64,000 nucleotides of DNA from Xestospongia muta (GCA_963693285.1 OY848918.1:13514263-13578262); one strand, 5' to 3'. Counted from the stretch's first letter, positions 48,005 through 59,673 are shown. The notes: generated by a model from the sequence alone, not told the origin. Program-made: numbers and translations.

Positions 48005-48370
48005 TTCTGGCAGAAATAAGTTTCTCCTTTTTTTGACAGATTTACTTGGAGTCTGGGCTCATAACCTGTTCACAGGCCCATTTGTAAATCTGTCACTGAG
48101 ATATCTCAATAGACTCACAGGAAATCAACTATTTTTAAGAACCAAAAAAGGGTACACAAATCAGATAAGGTCCTACTTAAATACACAACTGAAAAGAGCA
48201 GAGTCTCAAGTCATAAGGACAAAGGCCCAAAAAAACACAATAAACAAAGAGATAGCTAAGGGAAGGACAAGAAGGAAGAGCTAGGATAAGATACATTAAT
48301 TAAACCTATCAACACATATACAGTAATCAACACATGACACACAACTGCCTAATTACACTCATATACCAAC
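48005..48370 (-). repeat. 5' long terminal repeat of the copia element
   Basis: Starts TGTTGG at 48370 (minus). It probably ends near ...TTATTTCTGCCA, followed by a candidate primer-binding region GAAGTGCCGGAAG. The end is uncertain because the partner LTR is missing. An open frame at 48033-48284 on the plus strand is a chance frame in the LTR. Confidence 0.6.
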
Positions 48371-48520
48371 AATTATTGGTCACCCTAGGTGATTACTGTA
48401 ACTATAAAGCACTAGTGCTAGTGTTAATCTTCCAAAGCAAATTGGGACTATGAATAATGCTTGTCACATTTTATGTACTACTTCTAGTTAGTACCTCTCA
48501 AATGTAAATGTTTCTTTTAG

Positions 48521-49300
48521 TGACTGGAGAAGCTAATTTATGTATGCAGACCACCAGTCTAACTGTTGGAGGGTTCAGTCAACCAGGAGTTGCACTCACA
48601 CTAATTGAGCAATCTGGAAGCATTGAAACAGGGCTTACGCAACATTTTCTTTGGGCATTTTCAAAGCCATCATATGCCAGATTTAGGACTCTTGAAGCTG
48701 TTGATGAGAACTTCACTCAGCTTCTTGGTAACTAATATTGGGCATATAATGACAGCATATCCTAATTGCTTATAGTTTCCTTTAAAGCATCATGTGGTAT
48801 TTTTTTTGAGTTGAACATCTGTCAAAGCAGTGGAAACCAAATAAAAACACTAAACCTAAACCACGACAATCAAATGTCTTCACAGTAAAGTTTAATCAAA
48901 TTCATGAGGATCTTGAAACACTAGCATCAATGGAGGAGCTCTTGTCAGGTTAAAATGGTTTATGTGTCTTATTTTGCATCACATCACAAAACACATACAG
49001 ATTGTTAGTTTTGCGTAGATTACTATGACATAAAATATTATTTATAGTTTGTAAACTTTTCATATTTGGGCATGCTACGTAAGTCAAAAGGGCAAATTCT
49101 TAGAGCATCTGCTGCCCTTCACATTCTCTTTAACATGCATCCAAAGGATGAGTCTACAGATTAAAGTGAAGAAAACTCAATTGCATACAAAGCCATGTTT
49201 GCTGCTATCAACTTTGTTGAAATATGCTGTCAGCAAAACAGCATATATGGCTGGTCAAAGTGATATTCGGAAATACATTCAGCTTATAAAAGCTAGTGAG
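48521..49300 (+). pseudogene. DUF3987-like protein fragment
   Basis: Three exon-like pieces on the plus strand. 48521-48728 encodes LTVGGFSQPGVALTLIEQSG then GLTQHFLWAFSKP, the pattern of DUF3987 proteins (helicase-like proteins shared by bacteria and some animals). About 48811-48948 encodes SNVFTVKFNQIHEDLETLAS. About 49072-49300 encodes MLRKSKGQILRASAALHILF, then a stop after DESTD, a frame change near 49237, and YMAGQSDIRKYIQLIKAS. Splice sites look plausible, but the damage suggests a pseudogene. Confidence 0.5.
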
Positions 49301-50339
49301 TAAGGTATAAACATATGGCTCCTTCAAAGTCTACTCTGTCAACTCAGGTGTGAGTGACAGACAATGATACTGGAGTAAGTGTTGATTCTTGCTCTGCAAC
49401 TGGGCACTCTCTCCAGCTTCCGGAAAACAACTGTTTTTAACACCACTGCTAAAGGTCAAAACGTACCATAACTATGGTAATAAGCAAGGTGCATTGGATG
49501 CCTGGGAGGAACTAGAGCATCTGGTCTTGGGAAATTGGAAAGAACAAATACCAGCAAACTACATGGAATGGTATGTTATAATCAAATATACATGTACTTT
49601 TCACATAACCTTATATAGCAATATATACCTTCATAAAGCAAAGCTGTTCCAGAGGAACAAGACAAAATGGCAGCATTTGCTAAGATACTAATGAAATTTG
49701 GAGTCTCATTGCCTGAATACTCTCAAGCATTAATAAAACCTGAGATATAATTGTAAGTTTATATGACAATTCTGAGTTCATACATAATATATAGTAGGAG
49801 ATTTTTGAGGGCAGTTGTTTTTACTCTTTTTGTAGTTTTACCACATACTATGAAATTTAATACTATGACATTTTTTAACTATATTGCACATGTGACCATG
49901 TGTTGTTATAAGTCTCTTGGTTGTTGTTTGCATGTCTTTCATTATCAAAAGAGAAGCTCAAATAGTTATTTTCTCTCTTGTGATAATGTGTGTGAGAATT
50001 TTAATTTATTCACAAAAATTATGAAAATCACAAAGCCTATGACCCTCCAAATTTTCCCCTATATGGTAACTATCCCTAAACTTCCTAGGGAGTCTCCAAA
50101 AGGTACAAAGAGGAAATCTTCAGATATAGGTGTTTCTATACCTCACAAGAGTCCCCATAAATCTCCTCACAATACTCCACGAAAGAGTCCAAAAAAACAC
50201 CACAACAAATATGTTGCTACCCAAGAACCTATATAAGTGACTTGTGGTCATATTTCTGTATGATTGATGACTTGAGTTACGTTCGTGTATTATTGAGTTA
50301 GTATCTACTAAGTACATTTACTAAATAAGACAACTATAA
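49301..50339 (+). other. Possible further debris; Ser/Pro/Lys-rich open frame
   Basis: Short open stretches (ALDAWEELEHLVLGNWKEQI at 49490-49550; FAKILMKFGVSLPEYSQALI at 49675-49735) may extend the DUF3987-like gene. A 157-codon plus-strand frame at 49763-50236 ends in basic SP repeats (HKSPHKSPHNTPRKSPKK), reminiscent of DNA-binding tails, but its first half is low-complexity and may be chance. Confidence 0.3.
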
Positions 50340-50340
50340 T

Positions 50341-51540
50341 TTCCATTATTATCACTGGAGTCCAAGGGATGTCCTTAATGTCTACACATCCCTTGGGGAC
50401 TAAGGGATGGGATGAACAAATATATACAATGGCTAGTATTATCACAGGAGTCCAAGAGATGTCCTTAATGTCCACACATTCCTTGGGGACTAAGGAATGG
50501 GATGGACAATTATATATAATGGCTAGTATTATCACAGGAGTCTAAGGGATATCCTTAATGTCTACACATCCCATGGGGACTAAGGGATGGGATGGACAAT
50601 TATATATAATTGCCATTATTATCACTGGAGTCCAAGGGATGTCCTTAATGTCCACACATTCCTTGGGGACTAAGGAATGGGATGGACAATTATATACAAT
50701 GGCTAGTATTATCACAGGAGTCCAAGAGATGTCCTTAATGTCCACACATTCCTTGGGGACTAAGGAATGGGATGGACAATTATATATAATGGCTAGTATT
50801 ATCACAGGAGGCCAAGGGATATCCTTAATGTCTACACATCACTTGGGGACTAAGGGATGGGATGGACAATTATATATAATTGCCATTATTATCACTGGAG
50901 TCCAAGGGATGTCCTTAATGTCCACACATTCCTTGGGGACTAAGGATGGGATGGACAATTATATACAATGGCTAGTATTATCACAGGAGTCCAAGAGATG
51001 TCCTTAATGTCCACACATTCCTTGGGGACTAAGGAATGGGATGGACAATTATATATAATGGCTAGTATTATCACAGGAGGCCAAGGGATATCCTTAATGT
51101 CTACACATCACTTGGGGACTAAAGGATGGGATGGACAATTATATATAATTGCCATTATTATCACTGGAGTCCAAGGGATGTCCTTAATGTCCACACATTC
51201 CTTGGGGACTAAGGATGGGATGGACAATTATATATAATGGCTAGTATTATCACAGGAGTCCAAGGGATGTCCTTAATGTCTACACATCACTTGGGGACTA
51301 AAGGATGTCCTTAATGTCCACACATCCCTTGGGGACTAAGGGATTGGATGGACAATTATATATAATGGCTAGTATTATCACAAGTCTCCAAGGGATGTCC
51401 TTAATGTCTACACATCCCTTAGGGACTAAGTGATGGGATGGACAATTATGTACAATGGCTAGTATTATCACAGGAGTCCAAGGGATGTCCTTAATGTCTA
51501 CACATTCCTTGGAGACTAAGGGATGGGATGGACAAGGGGT
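50341..51540. repeat. 90-bp tandem repeat array (about 13 units)
   Basis: Unit starts GTCCTTAATGTCTACACATC at 50371, recurs at 50461, 50551, 50641 and so on, with a one-base shift after 50943 and a shortened unit near 51300. The period, 90, is divisible by three, so both strands show long 30-residue-repeat open frames. Each unit contains an 11-base inverted repeat CCAAGGGATGT ... ACATCCCTTGG. Degenerate related units run on to about 51700. Confidence 0.9.
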
Positions 51541-51699
51541 GGTATTATCATAGGAGTTCAAGGGATGTCCTTAATATCCACATGTCCTCTAAGGACTGAA
51601 GGATGGGAAGGACAGCTAGGTGACTAAACATGTCAGAGGACTAAGGGATTGAAAGGACAGCTAGGGGACTAAGGGATGGGATGTATTCCCAAAATCCCC

Positions 51700-52135
51700 A
51701 TGGACAGTCTATGACAATGCTGGACATGTATGTGTGATTGGCAATGTTTGTCATTTCTTTGCTCTTCTATATTTTTAGCATAGTTATAGCTAGTCTTTCA
51801 CTAACTAACACTGCTGCTAATTATGTAATTTTACTAGTTCTAGTCAGTGTTTCACTGTGAAGTCCAAATCTTCCAACACAATCATAGGACATTTTTTCAT
51901 TTATAAAATTGTATTTCATTGCTAACAGTATAATTATTGTATGATTTACTCCCTACATGTACCATATTGGAAATGTAGTAAAACGTTTAATGTTACAAGT
52001 ACAATCTTACATGAATTAAGCTACTTGTTTGAGATCTAGTTTTGCTACCTCACATTAATATTGAATAAAAATTTAATGTGTATAATAAGCTAAACATACT
52101 ATGTGTATTTAAATAATATATAAGTAACTGTTATA
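51700..52135. other. Intergenic, nothing recognised
   Basis: AT-rich spacer between the tandem array and the inverted-repeat region. Confidence 0.35.
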
Positions 52136-52565
52136 TTTTGTTTGTCCCATTATTAATCTTAGTACATATTCATAGTGAATGAGGGTGGCCATATTACAAT
52201 ATCTAGTTTGTTTATCATATCATGTATATCATTTTAGATTCATAGTCACTCTTGGTGTTCATATATCTTTATTACTAGTCAGAAGATCTATGAATATCAT
52301 GTTGAATGTTAATTACTTGTTTATAGTAAAATCAAACTTGTTATTGACTTTATAAATTATAAGAGTATGATTTTTGATTGTTTATTTCACAAATAGGACT
52401 ATATGTACTCCTAATTGGGTTACTAGCAAACTTGTGTAAACGACAGTCATCATCATAGCACAAATATTAAATGTTTAAGAATGGATGTTCTTGTTAACAT
52501 TATACATTACAGTAATAAATACTAAGTTATTTTATGGATTTAATCTTAGTTAGTTTTATTCTATC
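52136..52565. repeat. Extra direct copy of an internal arm segment
   Basis: Closely matches 55250-55670 in direct orientation and 53955-54371 as the reverse complement (landmarks GAGGGTGGCCATATTACAAT, GTCAGAAGATCTATGAATAT). It abuts the outer end of the left arm. Confidence 0.8.
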
Positions 52566-54598
52566 TATTGAATATAATTCCTGGAAACTCCTATATGTTC
52601 ATATTGGCAGTGTATACTCTAATTATTCCAAGCTCTTGTTAGACAGACTCTAATTTTATTGACATCTAAAGGAAACTATTTGATCTTAAAGCATTCAAAA
52701 GTACTAGGGCTAATGTTGAGCGATCAGTCTTGAAGAGGCCAATAATGTAGATTAAAGCCTGTTTAATTAGAGCTCTAACTTACTTGTCATTTACTATTCT
52801 TATTAGTTGTTATAATATAAGAAGAGAAGTCACTCAGTACTATATCTGGATCCAAAAGATGAAGACAAAGTCTTATACTCAAAATATGTTTTTATTATCC
52901 ACTACATGTATATGATGTATTTGTAATATATGTTATATGTGTAATACATGTACTGGTATAAGGTCATATAAAACATAATCATTACACAAAGTATGTGTTT
53001 AATAACTTTAGAAGACATAACAAGTTCAATGTCATATAAACACTACAAAGACATTAGCATACATAACCATTCTAATTTCCATCTAACACTTTTGTAATTA
53101 GGAGAACTATAAATGGTTTCTCACTTTGAACCTAGTTAAACATTGACATTGTACTATACTACTTGCTACATAGCAATGTGTCTAGTATTTGACTGTCATT
53201 GAAATTGGCAACACCAAATTATGCTAAAATTCATGTGATGTCTTATACTGGCACATCTTGTCTCCTTTGCTTTGTATAATCTGATATTTGGTACTTCCTT
53301 AGTCTTCAGAGTAACATGGAGTATCCAATGACAGATGCTTAACCGTGGTACACTTAAGGATGGTCCTGAAAGTAGTATGAAGACCCTAGTGTAAATAACC
53401 CTGAATACACTTATGTCCAATCCAGGATAGTCCTAAGGGCACTATTTTAATTTGTGTTCTAGGATGCTTGCATCAACCTGGAATGATCTTTAGGGTGCAG
53501 AAGACGATCCTCATTCTTAAATACAGAGTATGCTGTGATGTATAGGACATATTGGGATGGCCCTTAGCATGCAATGGAAAGATGTAAATCCCCTAATAGA
53601 AAGTATCCTCTTATCCCTAGTATATTCTGGGATATGCATGATCCTCATGGCACCATAGGAGATTTAAATCACATAATACTAAGCATGCTAGGATGATTGG
53701 GACATACTGGGATGGTCATTGTTGTACAATAGGAGGATCCATTATCACCTAACCCAAAGTATACTATGGTGGTCCTTAGAATACTATAAAAACATTCATA
53801 CCTTAAAGTATCTCTAATAATTGTAATAGTAAAAGTTTCAAATACTTTAATATACTGATTTAATATACGTGTATCTAGTAAATAGTTCATAATATTTGAT
53901 ACTTCCCAGTATTCAATTATTATACACAACAGATATAGATATAACGAAACTGACTAAGATTAAATACATAAAATAATTTAGTCACAATTAGTATTTATTA
54001 CTGTAATGTATAATGTTAACAAGAACATCCATTCTTAAACATTTAATATTTGTGCTATGATGATGACTGTCATTTACACAAGTTTGCTAGTAATCCAATT
54101 AGGAGTACATATAGTCCTATTTGTGAAATAAACAATCAGAAATCATACTCTTATAATTTATAAAGTCAATAACAAGTTTGATTTTACTTTAAAGAAGTAA
54201 TTAACATTCAACATGATATTCATAGATCTTCTGACTAGTAATAAAGATATATGAACACCAAGAGTGACTATGAATCTAAAATGATATACATGATATGATA
54301 AACAAACTAGATATTGTAATATGGCCACCCTCATTCACTATGAATATGTACTAAGATTAATGATGGGATAAACAATGTATAGCATTGATATACATAACAG
54401 TTCTCATTTCTGCTTAAAACTTTATAGTAATTAGGAAGACTATTAATAGTTTCTCATATTGGACCTAGTTGAACATTGATATTGTACTATACTACTTGTT
54501 GAATTAGTTGTGTGTCTTCTTGTAAGAGACTGTTATTGATAATTGTCAAAACTAAATATAGGTTAAATCACAAGTGATGTCCAGTACTGCCACATATA
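52540..54598. repeat. Giant inverted repeat, left arm
   Basis: Reverse complement of 55023-57081. Positions pair with a constant sum of 109621: GGATCC at 52848 with 56773, open frames 53196-53420 with 56201-56425, and 53669-53929 with 55692-55952. So there is no net insertion or deletion across about 2.06 kb. A few mismatches were seen near the outer end (52575-52590). The middle carries degenerate units with TCCTGGGAT/CTAGTA-type phrases. Confidence 0.9.
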
Positions 54599-55022
54599 AC
54601 TAAAGCTTCTATGGTACTTTTAGGTTAATGCATATCCCGGGATGTACTAGGGATCCCAAGATATTTTGTGTTAGGGGATATATATCACCCATTGCACCTT
54701 AACAATCATGACAGTATGTCCCAGACATCCAGGATACTCTACATTAAGAAATGTCAATGCTCTGCAGCACCCTAAGGTTCATCCAGACTGCTGAAAGCAT
54801 CATAGATACAAAAATAGTATCCTTGGGACCATCCTCCATGGCTCATAAGTGTATCCTACTTTGTTTATATTAGGGGCTTCATAGTACTTTCAGGACTGTC
54901 CTTGAATGTACTAAGATTAAGCATCTGCAATTGGAGGCTTCCTGTTACCTTGAAGATCATTTAAAAAGTACCAAGTATCTCATTGTTCTTTGTATTAAGG
55001 AATGTCTTAAAATAGAAGGAAA
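54599..55022. repeat. Spacer of the giant inverted repeat
   Basis: About 424 bp between the arms, not self-complementary overall. It is made of degenerate repeat units (GGGATGTACTAGGGATCCCA, TGTGTTAGGGGATATATATC) like the array at 62270-63060. No open frame of note. Confidence 0.75.
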
Positions 55023-57081
55023 AATATGTGGCAGTACTGGACATCACTTGTGATTTAACCTATATTTAGTTTTGACAATTATCAATAACAGTCTCTTACA
55101 AGAAGACACACAACTAATTCAACAAGTAGTATAGTACAATATCAATGTTCAACTAGGTCCAATATGAGAAACTATTAATAGTCTTCCTAATTACTATAAA
55201 GTTTTAAGCAGAAATGAGAACTGTTATGTATATCAATGCTATACATTGTTTATCCCATCATTAATCTTAGTACATATTCATAGTGAATGAGGGTGGCCAT
55301 ATTACAATATCTAGTTTGTTTATCATATCATGTATATCATTTTAGATTCATAGTCACTCTTGGTGTTCATATATCTTTATTACTAGTCAGAAGATCTATG
55401 AATATCATGTTGAATGTTAATTACTTCTTTAAAGTAAAATCAAACTTGTTATTGACTTTATAAATTATAAGAGTATGATTTCTGATTGTTTATTTCACAA
55501 ATAGGACTATATGTACTCCTAATTGGATTACTAGCAAACTTGTGTAAATGACAGTCATCATCATAGCACAAATATTAAATGTTTAAGAATGGATGTTCTT
55601 GTTAACATTATACATTACAGTAATAAATACTAATTGTGACTAAATTATTTTATGTATTTAATCTTAGTCAGTTTCGTTATATCTATATCTGTTGTGTATA
55701 ATAATTGAATACTGGGAAGTATCAAATATTATGAACTATTTACTAGATACACGTATATTAAACCAGTATATTAAAGTATTTGAAACTTTTACTATTACAA
55801 TTATTAGAGATACTTTAAGGTATGAATGTTTTTATAGTATTCTAAGGACCACCATAGTATACTTTGGGTTAGGTGATAATGGATCCTCCTATTGTACAAC
55901 AATGACCATCCCAGTATGTCCCAATCATCCTAGCATGCTTAGTATTATGTGATTTAAATCTCCTATGGTGCCATGAGGATCATGCATATCCCAGAATATA
56001 CTAGGGATAAGAGGATACTTTCTATTAGGGGATTTACATCTTTCCAATGCATGCTAAGGGCCATCCCAATATGTCCTATACATCACAGCATACTCTGTAT
56101 TTAAGAATGAGGATCGTCTTCTGCACCCTAAAGATCATTCCAGGTTGATGCAAGCATCCTAGAACACAAATTAAAATAGTGCCCTTAGGACTATCCTGGA
56201 TTGGACATAAGTGTATTCAGGGTTATTTACACTAGGGTCTTCATACTACTTTCAGGACCATCCTTAAGTGTACCACGGTTAAGCATCTGTCATTGGATAC
56301 TCCATGTTACTCTGAAGACTAAGGAAGTACCAAATATCAGATTATACAAAGCAAAGGAGACAAGATGTGCCAGTATAAGACATCACATGAATTTTAGCAT
56401 AATTTGGTGTTGCCAATTTCAATGACAGTCAAATACTAGACACATTGCTATGTAGCAAGTAGTATAGTACAATGTCAATGTTTAACTAGGTTCAAAGTGA
56501 GAAACCATTTATAGTTCTCCTAATTACAAAAGTGTTAGATGGAAATTAGAATGGTTATGTATGCTAATGTCTTTGTAGTGTTTATATGACATTGAACTTG
56601 TTATGTCTTCTAAAGTTATTAAACACATACTTTGTGTAATGATTATGTTTTATATGACCTTATACCAGTACATGTATTACACATATAACATATATTACAA
56701 ATACATCATATACATGTAGTGGATAATAAAAACATATTTTGAGTATAAGACTTTGTCTTCATCTTTTGGATCCAGATATAGTACTGAGTGACTTCTCTTC
56801 TTATATTATAACAACTAATAAGAATAGTAAATGACAAGTAAGTTAGAGCTCTAATTAAACAGGCTTTAATCTACATTATTGGCCTCTTCAAGACTGATCG
56901 CTCAACATTAGCCCTAGTACTTTTGAATGCTTTAAGATCAAATAGTTTCCTTTAGATGTCAATAAAATTAGAGTCTGTCTAACAAGAGCTTGGAATAATT
57001 AGAGTATACACTGCCAATATGAACATATAGGAGTATCCAAGAATTATATTCAATAGATAGAATGAAACTAACTAAGATTAA
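55023..57081. repeat. Giant inverted repeat, right arm
   Basis: Mirror of the left arm. Outer end at ...AACTAACTAAGATTA. No transposase or other conserved coding sequence was found; identical 86- and 74-codon open frames in both arms are consequences of the duplication. Confidence 0.9.
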
Positions 57082-57154
57082 ATTGTGATAGATTTTAGTA
57101 CATACAAAACCTAGCAAGTATTATAATACTTGCTAAATTGACTAAAATTAGTAG

Positions 57155-57410
57155 ACACTGAAGACTAAGGAAGTACCAAATATCAGATTATACAAAACAA
57201 AGGGGAAAAGATGTGCCAGTACTAGAGATCACATGAATTTTAGCATAATTTGGTGTTGCCAATTTCAATGACAGTCAAATACTAGACACATTGCTATGTA
57301 GCAAGTAGTATAGTACAATGTCAATGTTTAACTAGGTTCAAAGTGAGAAACCATTTATAGTTCTCCTAATTACAAAAGTGTTAGATGGAAATTAGAATGG
57401 TTATGTATAT
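57155..57410. repeat. Partial repeat of right-arm segment
   Basis: Near-identical to 56312-56567, same strand (GAAGACTAAGGAAGTACCAA to ATTAGAATGGTTATGTAT). Confidence 0.85.
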
Positions 57411-57418
57411 GGGGCACC

Positions 57419-57680
57419 TTTTGTGTCAAAATTGATTTACTTGTAATGCTCACTATTTGTTAAATAAATTGTGATTTACTAAATACAGCATGATTCATTA
57501 AATAAATCAAGAGTTATTTAATAAATAATGACTTATTTAATACATCATGATAATTTTGCAATTTTGACACAACCGGCGACTCGTAACCATTTGTGTCAAA
57601 ATTGGAAAATTATCATGATTTATTAAATAATGCATAATTTATCATATATCATGATAATTTTCCAGTTTTGACATAATTAA
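57419..57680. mobile_element. Nested palindromic MITE-like element
   Basis: TTTGTGTCAAAATTG occurs at both 57420 and 57590, with reverse complements near 57558-57572 and 57663-57672. 57544-57572 and 57590-57619 form a hairpin (ATCATGATAATTTTGCAATT...) around a GC-richer loop CCGGCGACTCGTAACC. It contains no coding sequence. Confidence 0.7.
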
Positions 57681-57954
57681 ACATATACGTTGTGTAATGA
57701 TTACTTTGTACATGATCTTATACCAGTAAATGTATTACAATTTGAATATGATGTACTTTAGGTGGTAAACATGGAGCATCCAATCCCAGATGCTTAACCT
57801 TGGTACATTCAGGGACATTCCTAAAAGTATTATGATACCCCTAATATAAACAACGTAGGATACACTTATGACTTATGGAGGATGGTCCCAATTAAGGCTA
57901 CTATTTTTTGTATTTATTATGCTTTTTAGCAGTCTAGATAAGCCTTAAGCTGGT

Positions 57955-58230
57955 GTAGAACTCTGGCGGATCTAGGGGGATGCCTTGAGTGCACAGCCAC
58001 CCCCTTTTTTATTCTCTAATAATATTCATGGTCAGTCATTTATTCAACTCGCATCCTGTTGTAAAAAATTATTACTTTAAATTTTTGCAACCACACTTTG
58101 CAAAGCTATACCTCCGATGTTTTATTGACTTTACACACTTGTGATTAAAGAGTGTGCTATGAATAATAGATATAATGGATTTTTATTGGGCTTGAAATTT
58201 TTGCTGTGCGCTGCAAACTCCACACACTCA
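57955..58230. mobile_element. Dispersed MITE/SINE-like repeat, copy 1
   Basis: Matches 60655-60950: GGCGGATCTAGGGGG at the start, TAATAATATTCATGGTCA, then CAACCACACTTTG and GTTTTATTGACTTTA. The right end of the second copy, TGGATCCGCCGGTGAG, is an imperfect inverse of the start, suggesting terminal inverted repeats. Confidence 0.65.
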
Positions 58231-58638
58231 ACAGTTTGTTTTCAAAACTCTTAAAAGTAAAAGTTCTTGTAAACGTCATCCTTCACATTCAGGATCATCA
58301 ACTAAAAAACTTGAAGAATTTATGTGAAAATGGTAAACAAGAGTATTGTATATAGATATTATAATATAGCAGACAGTTAATATGTGTCACCTCTTACAAT
58401 CAAGTGGACCGGTTAAATTGGCAAAAATTGTATATACCAGACAAAATAATAGACCAAACAAAACAAAAATGTCAATTAATTTAGCTCCACTTAGGGGTGG
58501 AGCAAATTTACAAGTGTTTTATACAATTATATTTAAACAAAATTAATATAACTACTTGTGCATTTTTCTACTAAATCACTAATAACCATGAATAATAAGT
58601 TATGAGCTTGTTAATAAATATGCTGATCAAGTCCAGGA

Positions 58639-59673
58639 TCAGGTCTTGGTTTGTACATGCTTTGCTGCTTTTTGCTCTTGATACCGTTTGTAGATCCAGC
58701 CAAGAAGAAGCAAAACAGAATATATAACACTTAATACTAAGACAATCAATGTTAAACTAAATCTTACAATGTCTTTATGTCTACTACATTTGGAAGTAGA
58801 TGTTCCACAATTGAAGGTACAGTCAAAAGGCTCACTGTTATCAGCAAGTAAATATAGTGCTATAATAATGAATCTTAAAGCCATCAAAATAGTTAGTCCC
58901 ATATATTGGAGATAATATTCCTTACAATCACATTTCTTTTTGTTAAAAGAAAAAACCTTGAGAAACGAGTAGACTAGCAATGCAATTATTATAATAACAT
59001 AAGCTACCCAGGAAGCAACCTTGATGTAAGTTAAACATGAACTCTTCAAGACATTATTTTTACTTAAGCTTGTCATAGCAGTATACCAAGCATCTACTTC
59101 AGCAATTATTCCAAGTGTATCGGTTACTGCAGTATAAAAAGGATATTTGTCTTCTATTTTTTCTTGTTTGTCTTCCCCTTTTCCTCCTTCATCACTGCAT
59201 GCTTTGCAGATATCTTTAACTCTCTTTTCAATTAGAGGAATTATGCGAAATCCAATAATTCCAACAATAAGTAGATATATTGATGACACTGTTACACGTA
59301 TACCACAAATAGAGTTAGTTGGGTCACATTTAAGAGAGGGGTATGTCGTAACCAAGTTCTCCAAATTATCTCCCAAAAAATATGCCATGGTAGAGAATGT
59401 CATCATAATACCAAAACACAATGTTTTTACACGCTTACAGTTGCTTTGTTTGCATTCATTGGCACATAGTAGTTTTCTTAGCAATAAAAGAAGAGAAATT
59501 ACAAGCAAAACAAGACCTAATATTCCAAAAAAGATCACTGTAATTAAAGCTTTCTTTTTGGGAGATGTCCCAGAGACTTCAGTGGAATAGAATACAAAAG
59601 AGTTGAGAACATCACTCAACAATGCTACTGCCTTTAATTCATTGAAAAGTTTACTATTTACTTTTAATAGTCT
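58639..59673 (-). CDS. Six-TM membrane protein of unknown family, 3' exon
   Basis: Open frame ending KHVQTKT and stop at 58639. I extend it past the first long-frame start to an AG acceptor at 59674-59675, because no ATG precedes the first helix in frame; the start probably lies in an upstream exon. Hydrophobic helices fall at about residues 26-48, 68-86, 109-128, 201-222, 240-262 and 286-312, counted from LSDVLNSF. The two halves look alike: a Cys-rich turn, a helix ending Y(F/L)L.DN, a Cys-containing loop, a last helix and a basic end (LIEKRVK, WIYKRYQ). A charged loop GGKGEDKQEKIEDK joins them. I do not recognise a family; channel- or receptor-like scaffolds are possible but unsupported. 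Confidence 0.65.
   Translation of the reverse strand, partial: RLLKVNSKLFNELKAVALLSDVLNSFVFYSTEVSGTSPKKKALITVIFFGILGLVLLVISLLLLLRKLLCANECKQSNCKRVKTLCFGIMMTFSTMAYFLGDNLENLVTTYPSLKCDPTNSICGIRVTVSSIYLLIVGIIGFRIIPLIEKRVKDICKACSDEGGKGEDKQEKIEDKYPFYTAVTDTLGIIAEVDAWYTAMTSLSKNNVLKSSCLTYIKVASWVAYVIIIIALLVYSFLKVFSFNKKKCDCKEYYLQYMGLTILMALRFIIIALYLLADNSEPFDCTFNCGTSTSKCSRHKDIVRFSLTLIVLVLSVIYSVLLLLGWIYKRYQEQKAAKHVQTKT

Larger units (their letters stand above)
44081..48370 (-). mobile_element. Decayed Ty1/copia LTR retrotransposon
   Basis: Minus-strand element in copia order: gag, protease, integrase, reverse transcriptase, RNase H. The upstream LTR is at about 48005-48370 and starts TGTTGGTATATGAGTGTAAT. 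The same 20 bases lie at 44081-44100 right after a polypurine tract AAGTGGGAG, but sequence beyond differs, so the downstream LTR is reduced to about 20 bp. Many in-frame stops, frameshifts and an internal deletion show it cannot be autonomous. Confidence 0.85.

Noticed and set aside
48033..48284. 83-codon open frame rich in Lys/Arg
   Set aside because: Lies inside the copia LTR, antisense to the element, with no homology.
49763..50236. Histone-like or DNA-binding protein (SPKK repeats)
   Set aside because: Only the last about 25 residues are basic; the first two thirds look like random AT-rich translation. Kept as a low-confidence note only.
50371..51540. CRISPR array
   Set aside because: Whole 90-bp units are repeated without unique spacers, and the context is eukaryotic.
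50308..51561. Long repeat-containing open frames (75-149 codons) on both strands
   Set aside because: The 90-bp period keeps all frames in register, so openness on both strands is expected by chance. No start context, splice sites or domain.
53196..53929. Two open frames of 74 and 86 codons, each identical to one at 55692-56425
   Set aside because: They are mirror images caused by the palindrome; identity reflects DNA duplication, not protein conservation.
59147..59590. 147-codon plus-strand open frame
   Set aside because: Antisense shadow of the six-TM membrane protein, which has clear hydrophobic helices and internal repeats.
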